A stretch of 64,000 nucleotides of DNA from the NCBI GenBank assembly GCA_003245715.1, contig QKCJ01000054.1:28781-92780 (forward strand), in the 5' to 3' direction. The DNA is from a bacterium. Lineage in GTDB: Bacteria; Planctomycetota; SZUA-567. Shown here one piece after another: positions 48,201 to 56,156 of the stretch (position 1 is its first letter; each line of letters opens with the position of its first letter). The notes under the pieces are model-generated. The model was not told the DNA's origin. It made no database searches and was given only the letters and a program-made list of their open reading frames with translations. The position numbers and the translations under genes are program-made.

Positions 48201-49607
48201 TCTCCAGATAAGACGGTATGGTCCGACTTCCTGTTTATCGAGTGTAAGATTGTAGTTGGCAAAGTTTTCGTCATCAGTCTTGCTTTGGGCTTGTGTTTTT
48301 AATACCAAATCATTTGTACCTGCCTTATAAAGAAGAAGTTCAGGTATTAATTTGTTTTTTACACCAATCGGGATTCTGAGATTAAACTGCGGGTTTTCCG
48401 TGTAATCAAAGACGGGGTATTGTCTGTCGACCAGAGTGACATCGAGAAGCCCCATATGCTTCGGGTTAAGACCGCGCGAAACTTTTGTATTCACCCGGTC
48501 CATATTATTTACATACTTGCTTAGTTGAGGCGTTTTCCATTTTGAATCATCATAATTAGAATTTATCCATTCTGCATCGGCTGTCATTGAGCACTTCCAG
48601 TCATTTCCTGAGAGGATGCGCGTGACACTTCCTGTTTTGTCAACGGCGATGCCTTCGAACATTAACGCAGTTCTGTCCGCGATGCTCCAGTCCAGAAACT
48701 CATTTCTGTAGGCGATAATATTTTCCCCGGTTTTGAGATAAGGCAGAAGATCCAGAGTTTTCTGAAAGCCTGTTGGGTATATCTTATTACCGCTATCAAT
48801 TTTTTCACCATTAAGATAAAGGTCGTAATTTGGATAGACGCTGTATGTGGCGTGCGCTATTACCGGTTTTGTTTTAATCTCAAATTTTTTACGGTAATAA
48901 ATGTTGGCGGATGATGGTGCGATTTTAAGTGATTTGATTTTAATATTTGCATCTGCAGTGAGACATACAAGTTTGAAACCATCAATTGGAGTACGTGGGG
49001 TTATATTGCGTACAAATATGGTGTCTGTTTCAAATTCAATATTACCTGTTTTATTGATTTTAAACTTAGTGCTGTATTTTTTCTCACGGTGCATCTTTGA
49101 GGGCTCTACCGCAAATAGCCACTCCGTTGGCTTATCCTGTTCAATTTCCATCCGCAGCCTTATCCTGTCCTTCAGGTTAGGCCCCCAACATACGCCAAAA
49201 CGATTTGACAGATGATCTTTGAAATAGCTATTATCGCCAAAACCAAAAGTAAAACCTTTTTTGCCGGTGTTTAAGACCATTGCATTGTCTTCGACTTTAT
49301 AATCGGCATCCTTGATCCAGCCGTATTTTTTCAGCAGGTCGCCTTTGCTGAAATCGAATGGTTCTTTATATTCAAAGGTGAAGAAGTCCGGCCCTGTCCA
49401 GATCCGTACCATGTCTTTGCCTGAATTTCCGGGATAGCTCATAAGCTCGCTGCGCCAGGTCTGCTCTGAAAGCGGAAAGACTCCTATCCCGTCAACCGTT
49501 GGGTTGATCTCGATTTTTCCGTCAGTGTTGTCATTGCAACTTGCCTGATTGCCGATAAGCATGAACTGTAAAGCCACAACGATAGCCAGCAAAGATACTA
49601 TACGCAT
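45213..49607 (-). CDS. Very large secreted glycosidase-like protein with malectin-like C-terminus
   Basis: A 1464-aa protein. I start it at 49607 because GGAGAGGGG lies just upstream; an ATG at 49625 is also in frame. Residues about 5-25 form a signal peptide. The first 350 residues are beta-sandwich-like and include LYLNGEKIDSG and LLPYLKTGENIIAYRN, as in sugar-binding domains of rhamnosidase/GH2-type enzymes. A middle region (about 700-1150) looks like a TIM barrel (YMDIFKEIRDRYKSVKSVRG, DIGYGDYTVSLFEKETG) but I cannot name catalytic residues with confidence. The final 130 residues (VNYYIPLPNGKYKVTIYTAE to FVGSVCVHGLAIEKI) resemble malectin. It is in an operon with the prepilin-type gene (36-bp gap) and the 262-aa secreted protein. 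The exact family is unassigned. Confidence 0.72.
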   Translation of the reverse strand: MRIVSLLAIVVALQFMLIGNQASCNDNTDGKIEINPTVDGIGVFPLSEQTWRSELMSYPGNSGKDMVRIWTGPDFFTFEYKEPFDFSKGDLLKKYGWIKDADYKVEDNAMVLNTGKKGFTFGFGDNSYFKDHLSNRFGVCWGPNLKDRIRLRMEIEQDKPTEWLFAVEPSKMHREKKYSTKFKINKTGNIEFETDTIFVRNITPRTPIDGFKLVCLTADANIKIKSLKIAPSSANIYYRKKFEIKTKPVIAHATYSVYPNYDLYLNGEKIDSGNKIYPTGFQKTLDLLPYLKTGENIIAYRNEFLDWSIADRTALMFEGIAVDKTGSVTRILSGNDWKCSMTADAEWINSNYDDSKWKTPQLSKYVNNMDRVNTKVSRGLNPKHMGLLDVTLVDRQYPVFDYTENPQFNLRIPIGVKNKLIPELLLYKAGTNDLVLKTQAQSKTDDENFANYNLTLDKQEVGPYRLIWRLVDISGKTTEVNREEMVVVGPIKQDTLVMSKFDDEFEKRLKLVSKIDCSKETNNPEKFLDHSGMYNPAKQNKGRVVNNGNLIYRETGSGCFDYFSYTVDLKERGRPYLIEVIIPDDIERYTYSGILELHPVRYSNNAPKTAIWSSTGSCLSGGRFPLTDKTRKIRYIYYPSSNTAAVVVMNGRKDSRAAASEINIYKIDGELPALKLPETDRLLGTHNERLSVMAATMSCENPTENDLQLMNSGHRDSWYNWYKIFERKIKLLRFQGRNMTVEGLYMYSKSDYPSINNSYGVSNQEFDVAYLGFKMYEHNNINCLISFEYMSNPAMMVDNIDTTSNRRMILGEDSLQKVTRTGKQLSGQAHAGVNFMHPKVKKYYMDIFKEIRDRYKSVKSVRGIMNVIGNWYLPGFGMCGFKEFMPIDIGYGDYTVSLFEKETGIKLELSATDPKRFEKRYDILTGKYNKEWINWRTEKVKSCFKDIQAVLSDGDNPWDLKIYPAFKQEQLDNNLYFKKPAENRSAVNSALTDFLNESAVPLEQYLKNPNLSMITPLMTIGFKGRFSGERVISHQAWDTNPGALEVVRKNNSFYFNTALDEVDCPALKATKWPWKNTRRGVFVARGVEDNRMNGFVNVLAHTTPKMIITQWMDCNMETAANPQIRRFALEHYVTPDAEFSTLADNRSHGVIAQTAKKDTKGTYLRLVNNSPYTSIGTVNSGTATIRDLVYDNVIKANEKITLKPNDIRTFYISGSTTDEISCNFNFTQETEKQLHEKTKSIIENSQTMNHLPKDKAALLQESFAKKDAFREYILLDDYEVASCIKTIMEKYEAQKNQLKFEEDLRKYGKAQIDFGAFTEHTTSGHQRWLPDQTYHNSGSYGNAGATFVNRGNIQIENTDEDKVFQTEVFGGKVNYYIPLPNGKYKVTIYTAETFDKINRPGMREYSIQIQNKLFKDKVDPFELSGGYAKAYLIAEDNVVITDGLLNVEFVGSVCVHGLAIEKIK

Positions 49608-49643
49608 TTTGCCCCTCTCCTTCATTTTTGTGATTAGTGATGT

Positions 49644-50351
49644 TTATTCTGTGATGTTATCCAGTTTGTAATAATTCAGATCCAGCCAGTTGTTTCGCGC
49701 CCCGGCATGGCCGTCAAGGAATAATATATTTGTGTTCCCGTTATGGTACGGAAATAGTTCATATCCATTCATGGCGATGACATGTGCTGTTGACCCTGCC
49801 AGAATAACACAGTTTTGTACATGTGTTCCTACTGGTTCGACTTCACCGAAAAAATATGATCGTGAAGGCTTGGGAATTTCCGCATAACGCATTCCCTGCA
49901 TATCGCCAAGTGTGGTGCCTTGTCTTCCCATTAATACTCGCATTACAGCATAGGTTCGGTTAGGGAAGGTTGCTGAGCGTGGTTCGGAGTCCTCTGGACA
50001 TCTGAAACCCTCCCATGATTTATTGCTTGGCGGAGTTTGTGACGGGCCGACCACAGGGTAGTCATAGTAATTCATGCCCAGCCACCAGTCCCACCATCTG
50101 TGGCTTGTATAGAGATGGCCATCCGTTGGGCAGGTAAAGCCATTATATTTTTCAGCATATCCGCTAAGACCGATATACATTTGTTTCAGGTTGTTTGTGC
50201 AGTAGATCATCCGTGACTGATTTAAGGCGTTTTGCAATGACGGTGCAAGCATACTGGCAAGGATGCTGATAATTGCGATCACTACCAACATTTCGACCAA
50301 GGTGAACCCCCGCGCATATCTGGTTATTGTGATATATTTTGGTGTATTCAT
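49644..50351 (-). CDS. Prepilin-type protein with H-X9-DG motif
   Basis: A 235-aa protein with the prepilin peptidase motif and hydrophobic helix GFTLVEMLVVIAIISILASM (Gly-Phe with Glu at +5, residues 15-34). HNGNTNILFLDGHAG near the C-terminus gives H-X9-D-G. Cys residues in IYCTNNLKQM and GFRCPEDS are at the same relative positions as in the 10452 protein, its paralogue. It precedes the 1464-aa secreted protein by 36 bp and follows the GntR/LacI regulator by 63 bp, which includes a TATAAT box and an 11-bp A tract upstream. It is a likely envelope pseudopilin dedicated to this locus; the mechanism is unknown. Confidence 0.9.
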   Translation of the reverse strand: MNTPKYITITRYARGFTLVEMLVVIAIISILASMLAPSLQNALNQSRMIYCTNNLKQMYIGLSGYAEKYNGFTCPTDGHLYTSHRWWDWWLGMNYYDYPVVGPSQTPPSNKSWEGFRCPEDSEPRSATFPNRTYAVMRVLMGRQGTTLGDMQGMRYAEIPKPSRSYFFGEVEPVGTHVQNCVILAGSTAHVIAMNGYELFPYHNGNTNILFLDGHAGARNNWLDLNYYKLDNITE

Positions 50352-50414
50352 TCCTGCATCCTCATAATGAATATTGTCCTTTTGCTATCATTATAATGTG
50401 TTTTTTTTTTTGCG

Positions 50415-51494
50415 CTAGACCAAAACATTTTCATGTTTTTTGTGAATCAGTTCGGTATTTGTGTTGAGCTCAGGAGTTAGGTATATTTCACTTTTTGGGT
50501 CAATGCCGCTTCTTGATATATTTTTTATGGCATGCAGGATCTGGTCTGCGATTTTTTCTTCAGCGTGGTCGAGGTATGCCACAGGCAGAGTCCGGTCATT
50601 AAGATTGCCATTACCAAACAGTGTTATGATTTCTGGTAAGTCGCATTTTTGTGAAAGCGCTTCAACAAACATTAATAGACCTTCATCCGTGTATACATAT
50701 ATGCCTTCATACTCCGCTGGCGAGATGTTCTCGACTAATTCATCAAAATTGGATTTGCCAGCGTAGTAGAATTTTGTATTGAGCGTTTTTGTTGTCAGGT
50801 TTATTCCTGATTCTTTCTGACAACGTTCCCGAAAACCTTTGTCGCGTTGCTGAAATGGGCTGTATGAATTAAAGAGTTGGTCGTGGAGTATCAGAATATT
50901 CCGGCAGTTCTGCTTTATCAGGTACTCAGCCGATTTTTGACCTGTCTGGTAATTGTCAAGACAGATAAGGTTCATGCCACTGCGGTGGAATTGTTTATCA
51001 AGCATAAAGCAGGGAATGCCTTCTTGCATTGTCAGATCCATAAGTTCGCTTGACTGGTTTGTTGAAAATACGACAAAAGGATTCTTCAATTCTTTGAGTT
51101 TATCCTGCAGCAGAGCAGGGCTTATTTTCTGGTCGTATATCATCCAGGGATGAACAGTGATCGAACTCTCAGCCCCCTTCTTCGCTAGATGTGATAGTAC
51201 ACGCCCCCAAACCCGGTTGCTAGGTACGCCTCTACCTGATGAGAAGAAAATAATATTCGCATTCTCGCAACTGGTTGTGCTGCTGGCTGAAATATAACCG
51301 CGAGCCGCCTTGATAATTATACCCTGTTCAATTGCGCGTGAAATGGCCTTGCGAAGAGTCATCCGGCTGACATTAAAGTCCTTGGCCATATCTCGTTCCG
51401 ACGGCAAGGACAACCCCTCCGCATTGCTTTGGGAGTCAACAAGTTCACACAGTTTTCTGAAAGCTTCCTTGCAAGCCTGTTCAGTACGAGCCAT
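50415..51494 (-). CDS. GntR-type DNA-binding / LacI-type sensor transcriptional regulator
   Basis: A 359-aa regulator. Residues about 1-75 form a GntR winged helix: LSLPSERDMAKDFNVSRMTL, then RKAISRAIEQGIIIKAARGY. Residues about 80-345 form a periplasmic-binding-protein-like sugar sensor as in LacI/GalR proteins (LDNYQTGQKSAEYLIKQ, and YVYTDEGLLMFVEAL, are typical). This AraR-like fusion usually represses sugar genes until sugar binds. A palindromic site overlapping its own -10 box (51512-51536) suggests autoregulation, and the downstream prepilin-glycosidase genes are its probable targets. Confidence 0.92.
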   Translation of the reverse strand: MARTEQACKEAFRKLCELVDSQSNAEGLSLPSERDMAKDFNVSRMTLRKAISRAIEQGIIIKAARGYISASSTTSCENANIIFFSSGRGVPSNRVWGRVLSHLAKKGAESSITVHPWMIYDQKISPALLQDKLKELKNPFVVFSTNQSSELMDLTMQEGIPCFMLDKQFHRSGMNLICLDNYQTGQKSAEYLIKQNCRNILILHDQLFNSYSPFQQRDKGFRERCQKESGINLTTKTLNTKFYYAGKSNFDELVENISPAEYEGIYVYTDEGLLMFVEALSQKCDLPEIITLFGNGNLNDRTLPVAYLDHAEEKIADQILHAIKNISRSGIDPKSEIYLTPELNTNTELIHKKHENVLV

Positions 51495-51511
51495 TAGGTT
51501 ATTCCTTGGTG

Positions 51512-51559
51512 ATTAATAGACCGATGGTCTAATAATACAGCGGGTTTGTTCTTAGTCAA
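51512..51559 (-). promoter_or_regulatory. Promoter and overlapping palindromic operator of the GntR/LacI gene
   Basis: On the reverse strand TTGACT (51559-51554) and TATTAT (51537-51532) are spaced by 16 bp. Overlapping the -10 box is an inverted repeat with 11-bp arms (51512-51522 and 51526-51536, core TAGACC-GAT-GGTCTA) and a single mismatch. The position, 18 bp before the start codon, suits repression by the gene's own product. A further GGTCTATT half-site occurs at 51599-51606. Confidence 0.7.
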
Positions 51560-51614
51560 ATTTTTTTTATAAAAGACCTTCAATTTGTCTGGCATGTTGG
51601 TCTATTGCTGGAAA

Positions 51615-51661
51615 TTTAAAAAAATGGTAGTCCTGCAGGGGGATTACAGGGCTACCATTTT
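51615..51661 (-). terminator. Intrinsic terminator of hsp20
   Basis: The stem AAATGGTAG/CTACCATTT (51622-51630 with 51652-51660) continues inward as CCTG/CAGG. On the reverse strand it is followed by a run of T7. It is among the strongest hairpins in the window. Confidence 0.88.
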
Positions 51662-51686
51662 CACTTGATATAAAGTCATAGCAACG

Positions 51687-52196
51687 TTAGTTATGGTTTA
51701 CATCAATCCTTTTGGATTTGCTTTTTGCTTCTTTGTTCTTTGGCAATACGACAGTCAGGACACCATTTTTGAATTCTGCACTTACGTTATCCTCTTTAAC
51801 TGCGTAGGGCAGTTCTACCGACCGTCTGAAAGAACCGTAAGAACATTCGCTGTAGCTTGTACCATTTGTTTCTTCCTTCCTCTCGGTTTTCTTTTCGCCC
51901 TTGATGGTAAGAAGTCCGTCAGATAGTTCAACCTCGATGTCTTTTTCATCAATGCCGGGGATTTCAGCCTTCATTTTCAGTTCGTTTTCCGATTCTGAAA
52001 ATTCAATTGCCGGTGAGAAATCACCCATGCTGTCAAGGGTTCGCATTGAACGTAGAGGAGTCGGAAAATCACCCCAGAAGTCATCGAAGAGGCTGTTCAT
52101 TCTCCGTTGCAACTCCATAAACGGATCTCCTGAATCCTTTTGCACTGCAATATCTGTACTATTCTTCTTCCAAGGGATAAGATCACTGAATGACAT
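51687..52196 (-). CDS. Small heat-shock protein (Hsp20/alpha-crystallin)
   Basis: A 169-aa ATP-independent chaperone. I start it at 52196 (MSFSDLIPWKKN) because AAAGGAGG lies 6 nt upstream, a near-perfect Shine-Dalgarno. The alpha-crystallin domain occupies about residues 65-158, with FSPAIEFSESENELKMKAEI at its start and AEFKNGVLTVVLPK (the GVL motif) at its end. The C-terminal RIDV may serve as the I-x-I/V oligomerisation motif. It is monocistronic with its own terminator. I saw no CIRCE element upstream. Confidence 0.95.
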   Translation of the reverse strand: MSFSDLIPWKKNSTDIAVQKDSGDPFMELQRRMNSLFDDFWGDFPTPLRSMRTLDSMGDFSPAIEFSESENELKMKAEIPGIDEKDIEVELSDGLLTIKGEKKTERKEETNGTSYSECSYGSFRRSVELPYAVKEDNVSAEFKNGVLTVVLPKNKEAKSKSKRIDVNHN

Positions 52197-52424
52197 GGTA
52201 AACCTCCTTTCATAACAAATTATTAACCCGAAACATTCCACCAAATCACCGTAATTTGGTTATTGCTTACCTGATAGTAAAATATTCAAATTGTGTTCCA
52301 GAATTTTTTCTAAAGTCATGTCCTCTGTAACTGTTTTATTATTAACATGATATGGCGGAGGCTTTATTTTTTTGCTGACCTTGGCGAGATGGCCGGTTTG
52401 GTCGAAATGACATGGTCTTTGTTG

Positions 52425-52459
52425 TATAAAGAAAGGCACTGCCATTATCGGCAGTGCCT
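52425..52459 (-). terminator. Intrinsic terminator of the small lipoprotein gene
   Basis: A perfect 10-bp stem AGGCACTGCC/GGCAGTGCCT (52434-52443 with 52450-52459) with a 6-nt loop. On the reverse strand it is followed by TTCTTT. Confidence 0.85.
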
Positions 52460-52485
52460 GGAATTGTTCAGGAAAATTTTAGATA

Positions 52486-52743
52486 TTATTCAGCGCTGAG
52501 TGACTCGTCATAGCAGGATTTTGAATCTTTGCATTCATTTTTCAATATCGGCCATCTTGATTTTTCGGTGGCCCACCAGCGACGGATCTGGGGCATGAAT
52601 TCTTCCTGCTCACGCATCTCACCCTTGTGCCATTCCTCATAGTTACGCTGGATTGCTCCGCCATCGGTCATTTTAAGACATTCGCAGCCAGACAGGGTTA
52701 CCATCGTTAGCACCAGTATGAAGAGTGATAGAAGTAATTTCAT
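52486..52743 (-). CDS. Small predicted lipoprotein
   Basis: An 85-aa protein with a lipoprotein signal: hydrophobic residues 3-17, then LSGCEC, with Cys about 20 as the lipidated residue. The mature 65 residues are charged and Trp-rich (EEWHKGEM, IRRWWATEKSRWP), with two Cys near the C-terminus (ECKDSKSC). I do not recognise a family. It has its own terminator and no obvious operon partner. Confidence 0.68.
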   Translation of the reverse strand: MKLLLSLFILVLTMVTLSGCECLKMTDGGAIQRNYEEWHKGEMREQEEFMPQIRRWWATEKSRWPILKNECKDSKSCYDESLSAE

Positions 52744-52843
52744 GTATTGACCCTCTTTAAAAATGTTTTCTAAATTTATATTACTCGTATTTTATATAGT
52801 ATTTCAAAAAAACTGGGCAATTGCCAGAATATTCGTTCAACTA

Positions 52844-53338
52844 TTACTGAATATCCGCCAGTTTCTGCAGCAGGACATCATAAGTTTCGTCCAGTGCCTG
52901 CGGAATTATTCTTACCCCGGCGACAACTGACATGAAATTGGTGTCTCCGGGCCATCTCGGGACAATATGGATATGCAAATGATCCGTGTAACCGGTTCCA
53001 GCGCATTTTCCCTGATTTACCCCGATATTAACTCCTTCCGCACCAATTGCACTCATTAACAGTTTTTTGCAAAGCGCCGTCAATTCCCAGAGGGGGATCA
53101 TTTCATCCACACAGGCTTCATCAATCTCACCAAAATGCCTCGCCGGAACGACCATAAGATGTCCGCAACTGTAAGGGTAGCGGTTGAGGATTATATAGGC
53201 CTTGTCGTTGCGCATAAGCACATAATGCTTTTTATTGTTATCTTTATCATTATAGGCGTTGCATAAAAAACAACCGGGTTCTTTGGGGGCGCTATCGGTG
53301 ATGTACTGCATTCTCCAGGGGGCCCAAAGGTTATTCAT
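52844..53338 (-). CDS. HIT family nucleotide hydrolase/phosphorylase
   Basis: A 164-aa histidine-triad protein. HLHIHIVPRWPGD (about residues 119-131) is the HxHxHxx catalytic triad with the middle His as nucleophile. GCFLCNAYNDKDN gives an N-terminal Cys pair, and NRYPYSCGHLMVVPARH is typical of the AP4A-phosphorylase-like branch. Likely substrates are dinucleoside polyphosphates or adenylated amines. It is divergent from leuB. Confidence 0.92.
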   Translation of the reverse strand: MNNLWAPWRMQYITDSAPKEPGCFLCNAYNDKDNNKKHYVLMRNDKAYIILNRYPYSCGHLMVVPARHFGEIDEACVDEMIPLWELTALCKKLLMSAIGAEGVNIGVNQGKCAGTGYTDHLHIHIVPRWPGDTNFMSVVAGVRIIPQALDETYDVLLQKLADIQ

Positions 53339-53581
53339 GTTCTCGTGATTCCGTAAAATTTAGTGAGTTAAATATCAACATGTGTTGCGAATTTATACAT
53401 ATTTTACAGAATCCGAGAGTTTTTTCATTTATATTCTGCTTCTTTAGTGCGATATTTTTAATAAAAGTAACATAAAATGAGTCTAGCATAGCCTTGATTT
53501 TACTGCAAATATATGGAAAATCATATTTTAATTCATGAATTTGAGTATTTAAAACATATTTCTCAATGAAAGGAACAGAAA

Positions 53582-54670
53582 TTGAAAACAATTAATATTG
53601 GTGTTATCCCCGGTGATGGAACAGGTCCTGAAGTTATTGCTGAAGCTATGAAGGTTATGAATGCTGCTGCAGCTAAGTTTGACTTCAAGGTCAACCCGGT
53701 TATGTATGATTTTGGTGGTGAGCGTTACATGCGTACAGGCGAGACTCTGCCTGAAGGTGCGATCAATGATCTCAAGCAGCATGATGCCCTTCTGCTTGGC
53801 GCTATCGGCCACCCTGACATCAAGCCTGGTATCCTTGAGAAAGGTATCCTGCTCAAGATGCGTTTTGAGCTTGACCAGTACATCAACCTCCGTCCTGTCC
53901 GCCTTTATCCGGGCGTTGAATGTCCGATCAAGGGCAAGGGACCGGCTGAGATTGATTACGTTGTAGTTCGCGAAAACACCGGCGGCATTTATACCGGTAC
54001 CGGCGGAATCTCAATGGAAGGCACACCAAATGAAGTTGCAGTACAGAGTATGGTTTACTCACGCTTCCAGGTTGAGCGCTGCCTGCGTTATGCTTTTGAC
54101 TACGCAGCCAAGTATGGTAAGAAGGCTCGCGGCAAGGGTGACAAGAATACCCTTGCTCTGGTTGGTAAGACTAACGTTCTGACCTATGCTTACGGCCTCT
54201 GGGATCGTGCGTTCAACGAAGTTGGTGCTGCTGATTATGCCGATATCAAACGTGAATATTATCACGTTGACGCTACCTGTCTTTATATGGTTGAGTGTCC
54301 TGAGATGTTTGACGTTGTTGTAACAGGCAACCTCTTTGGCGACATTATTACCGACCTTGCAGCCATTACTCAGGGCGGCCTTGGTATTTCTGCTGGCGGT
54401 AACATCAACCCGGACGAAGGTGGGGTCAGCATGTTTGAACCTATCGGCGGAACAGCTCCCAAGTTCACCGGTCTTAACCAGATTAATCCTCTTGCGGCTA
54501 TCTGCGCTGGTGCGATGCTTCTGCGTGAGCAGGGTCAAGAGGCTGCGGCTGATGCGATTGAGGGTGCGGTTGCTAAGGTTACAAGCGAGAAACTTGAGAG
54601 TATGGCTGCAGCGCGCATGGGATACTCTACAACTGAAGTTGGCGACATGGTTGCTGATCTGGTCTCCTGA
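53582..54670 (+). CDS. leuB: 3-isopropylmalate dehydrogenase
   Basis: A 362-aa beta-decarboxylating dehydrogenase in leucine synthesis. [16 protein letters not shown] opens the protein, [15 protein letters not shown] and [12 protein letters not shown] are the substrate and cofactor segments, and [13 protein letters not shown] gives the metal-binding Asp residues. GGTAPKFTG lies near the adenine site. It starts at TTG (53582), with AAGGA 7 nt upstream; no in-frame ATG is available at a suitable place. Isocitrate or tartrate dehydrogenase paralogues are alternatives, because no leuCD is adjacent. A terminator follows. Confidence 0.88.
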   Translation: MKTINIGVIPGDGTGPEVIAEAMKVMNAAAAKFDFKVNPVMYDFGGERYMRTGETLPEGAINDLKQHDALLLGAIGHPDIKPGILEKGILLKMRFELDQYINLRPVRLYPGVECPIKGKGPAEIDYVVVRENTGGIYTGTGGISMEGTPNEVAVQSMVYSRFQVERCLRYAFDYAAKYGKKARGKGDKNTLALVGKTNVLTYAYGLWDRAFNEVGAADYADIKREYYHVDATCLYMVECPEMFDVVVTGNLFGDIITDLAAITQGGLGISAGGNINPDEGGVSMFEPIGGTAPKFTGLNQINPLAAICAGAMLLREQGQEAAADAIEGAVAKVTSEKLESMAAARMGYSTTEVGDMVADLVS

Positions 54671-54703
54671 ATTTCGTTGTAGGTATCGCCTTTAAGTTTA
54701 CAT

Positions 54704-54740
54704 GCCGCTGTTTTGCCTGTCATTACAGCGGCTTTATTTT
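54704..54740 (+). terminator. Intrinsic terminator after leuB
   Basis: A perfect 8-bp stem GCCGCTGT/ACAGCGGC (54704-54711 with 54725-54732), followed by TTTATTTT. The next gene starts 20 bp beyond. Confidence 0.8.
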
Positions 54741-54760
54741 ACCTGAAGGGGAGGTCTGTT

Positions 54761-56032
54761 ATGCGTTTCTTATTATGTTGTCTGTTTGTCTTTGTCGGTG
54801 CTGCTTGCTGCTTTGCTGAGGAACCGGCGTCTTCGGCGGGGTTACTCAAGTATTCCGGTACCAAGGGGTCTACTGAAGATTTCAAGCGAAAATTCGATCT
54901 TAATACAACATATTATAAACGCAAACTTGAGTTTGCCAGAACCAAGGCGGTCTCCGCCGGGGAGGCTGAAGAGGTTAAGAAGATCGACAGCGCGATGAAT
55001 GGTGAGTATGTTGATGATTTCACCAGCACTTACGCTGTTGAGGCCAGAAAATATTATGATGGCAAGCTGGCTGAGATGGTCAGGAAATATATCGCTGATC
55101 TTGAGGGGGATGTCGTAAAAGTACTTGCTGCCGGTAAAACCGAGGACGCTATTTTTATCAAGGATCAGATTGCTTTTCTTGAGCAGTATAAAGTAGCAGC
55201 GGTCAAGGACGAGAGCGGCAAGGTTTATAAGAAGTTCACTGTTGTTGCCGATAAGGACTGGCAGGACACTCATGTGCTCTTGAAGGCCGGAACCAGGATT
55301 GTCGTGGAGACGAGCGGGACCTGGGCGCCTGGTACTGCGCATAAAAGCCAGTATATCAGCAGGGCTGACGCTGATACCTATAATCTCCAACTTATCTGTG
55401 GTGGGCAGACTGTCAGTGGCGGGGTTAAGTGGGATGCGAACATCAGTAAAGGCGGCGAACTTAAAGCCAGAATGAAGCCATTTTCACGGCGGGCTTTGAG
55501 TGAAGCGCGTGGTGAGTTGAAGGTACGCATCACTCTTTTTGAACCTGAAGAAAAGAAGGATGTAAAAAAGCAGAACTCCGAACCACTCGAAACCATCTTG
55601 CGTAATATCGTTTATCCTCAAACAAAGAAACAGCCCCCGGAGATTAAAAAAAATAACACTGATGCCGGTAGTGATAATTCTTCTGACAAGAAGGCCATAA
55701 ATACCGACACGCTGGTAATTGATGCTTCTTCAAAGGGAAAACGCAGTAGAATAACGCTTAATAAAGGTGATGTTGTAACGATAACCGCTGTTGGTACGTG
55801 GACTCCTGATAAGGATAAAATTGCGGCTGCGAGTGCGGATGTTTACCAGTATTTTGTTTTTGTCGATAAGCAACGTCAGGGGAGCGGGGGGCAGAAATAT
55901 AGCTTTACCGCAAGCAGTGAAGGTTATATCAGGGTTTGTCCGAGTTTTGTGCAGTGGGTGAAACGAAAGGGATTGATTCCGGACGGCAAGTTGAATCTTT
56001 CCATAACTGTCAAACGTGCTGCTGCTGATTGA
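54761..56032 (+). CDS. Secreted protein with two beta-sandwich, PA-IL lectin-like regions
   Basis: A 423-aa protein. I start it at 54761 because GGGGAGG lies 6 nt upstream and a signal peptide follows (MRFLLCCLFVFVGAACCFAE). Residues about 30-140 are helical and charged, probably a coiled coil. Two later regions resemble each other: one with HVLLKAGTRIVVETSGTWAPG (about 180-280) and one with RITLNKGDVVTITAVGTWTP (about 335-420). This 'K-x-G-x-x-I/V-x-x-x-x-x-G-T-W' pattern recalls PA-IL galactose-binding lectins. A Lys/Asn/Ser-rich linker joins them. It may bind carbohydrate in the envelope, but the family call is tentative. Confidence 0.68.
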   Translation: MRFLLCCLFVFVGAACCFAEEPASSAGLLKYSGTKGSTEDFKRKFDLNTTYYKRKLEFARTKAVSAGEAEEVKKIDSAMNGEYVDDFTSTYAVEARKYYDGKLAEMVRKYIADLEGDVVKVLAAGKTEDAIFIKDQIAFLEQYKVAAVKDESGKVYKKFTVVADKDWQDTHVLLKAGTRIVVETSGTWAPGTAHKSQYISRADADTYNLQLICGGQTVSGGVKWDANISKGGELKARMKPFSRRALSEARGELKVRITLFEPEEKKDVKKQNSEPLETILRNIVYPQTKKQPPEIKKNNTDAGSDNSSDKKAINTDTLVIDASSKGKRSRITLNKGDVVTITAVGTWTPDKDKIAAASADVYQYFVFVDKQRQGSGGQKYSFTASSEGYIRVCPSFVQWVKRKGLIPDGKLNLSITVKRAAAD

Positions 56033-56054
56033 TAATTTTAAAGTCGTTTTAGAG

Positions 56055-56087
56055 GGCATCCGGTTTATCCCGGGTGCCTTCTTTATT
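56055..56087 (+). terminator. Intrinsic terminator after the lectin-like gene
   Basis: A 9-bp stem with one wobble (GGCATCCGG 56055-56063 with CCGGGTGCC 56070-56078), followed by TTCTTTATT. Confidence 0.78.
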
Positions 56088-56156
56088 GGATATTTGTATT
56101 GAAATTTTAATTATTTAGTTTAATATGTTATAAATTTTTTTTCTTATGGAGATTGT

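Noticed and set aside
52260..52445. A 61-codon reverse frame
   Set aside because: Its start lies inside the terminator stem of the small lipoprotein gene, with no ribosome-binding site.
53331..53591. An 86-codon reverse frame between the HIT gene and leuB
   Set aside because: It spans the divergent promoter region, overlaps the start of both genes and has a low-complexity AT-driven composition.
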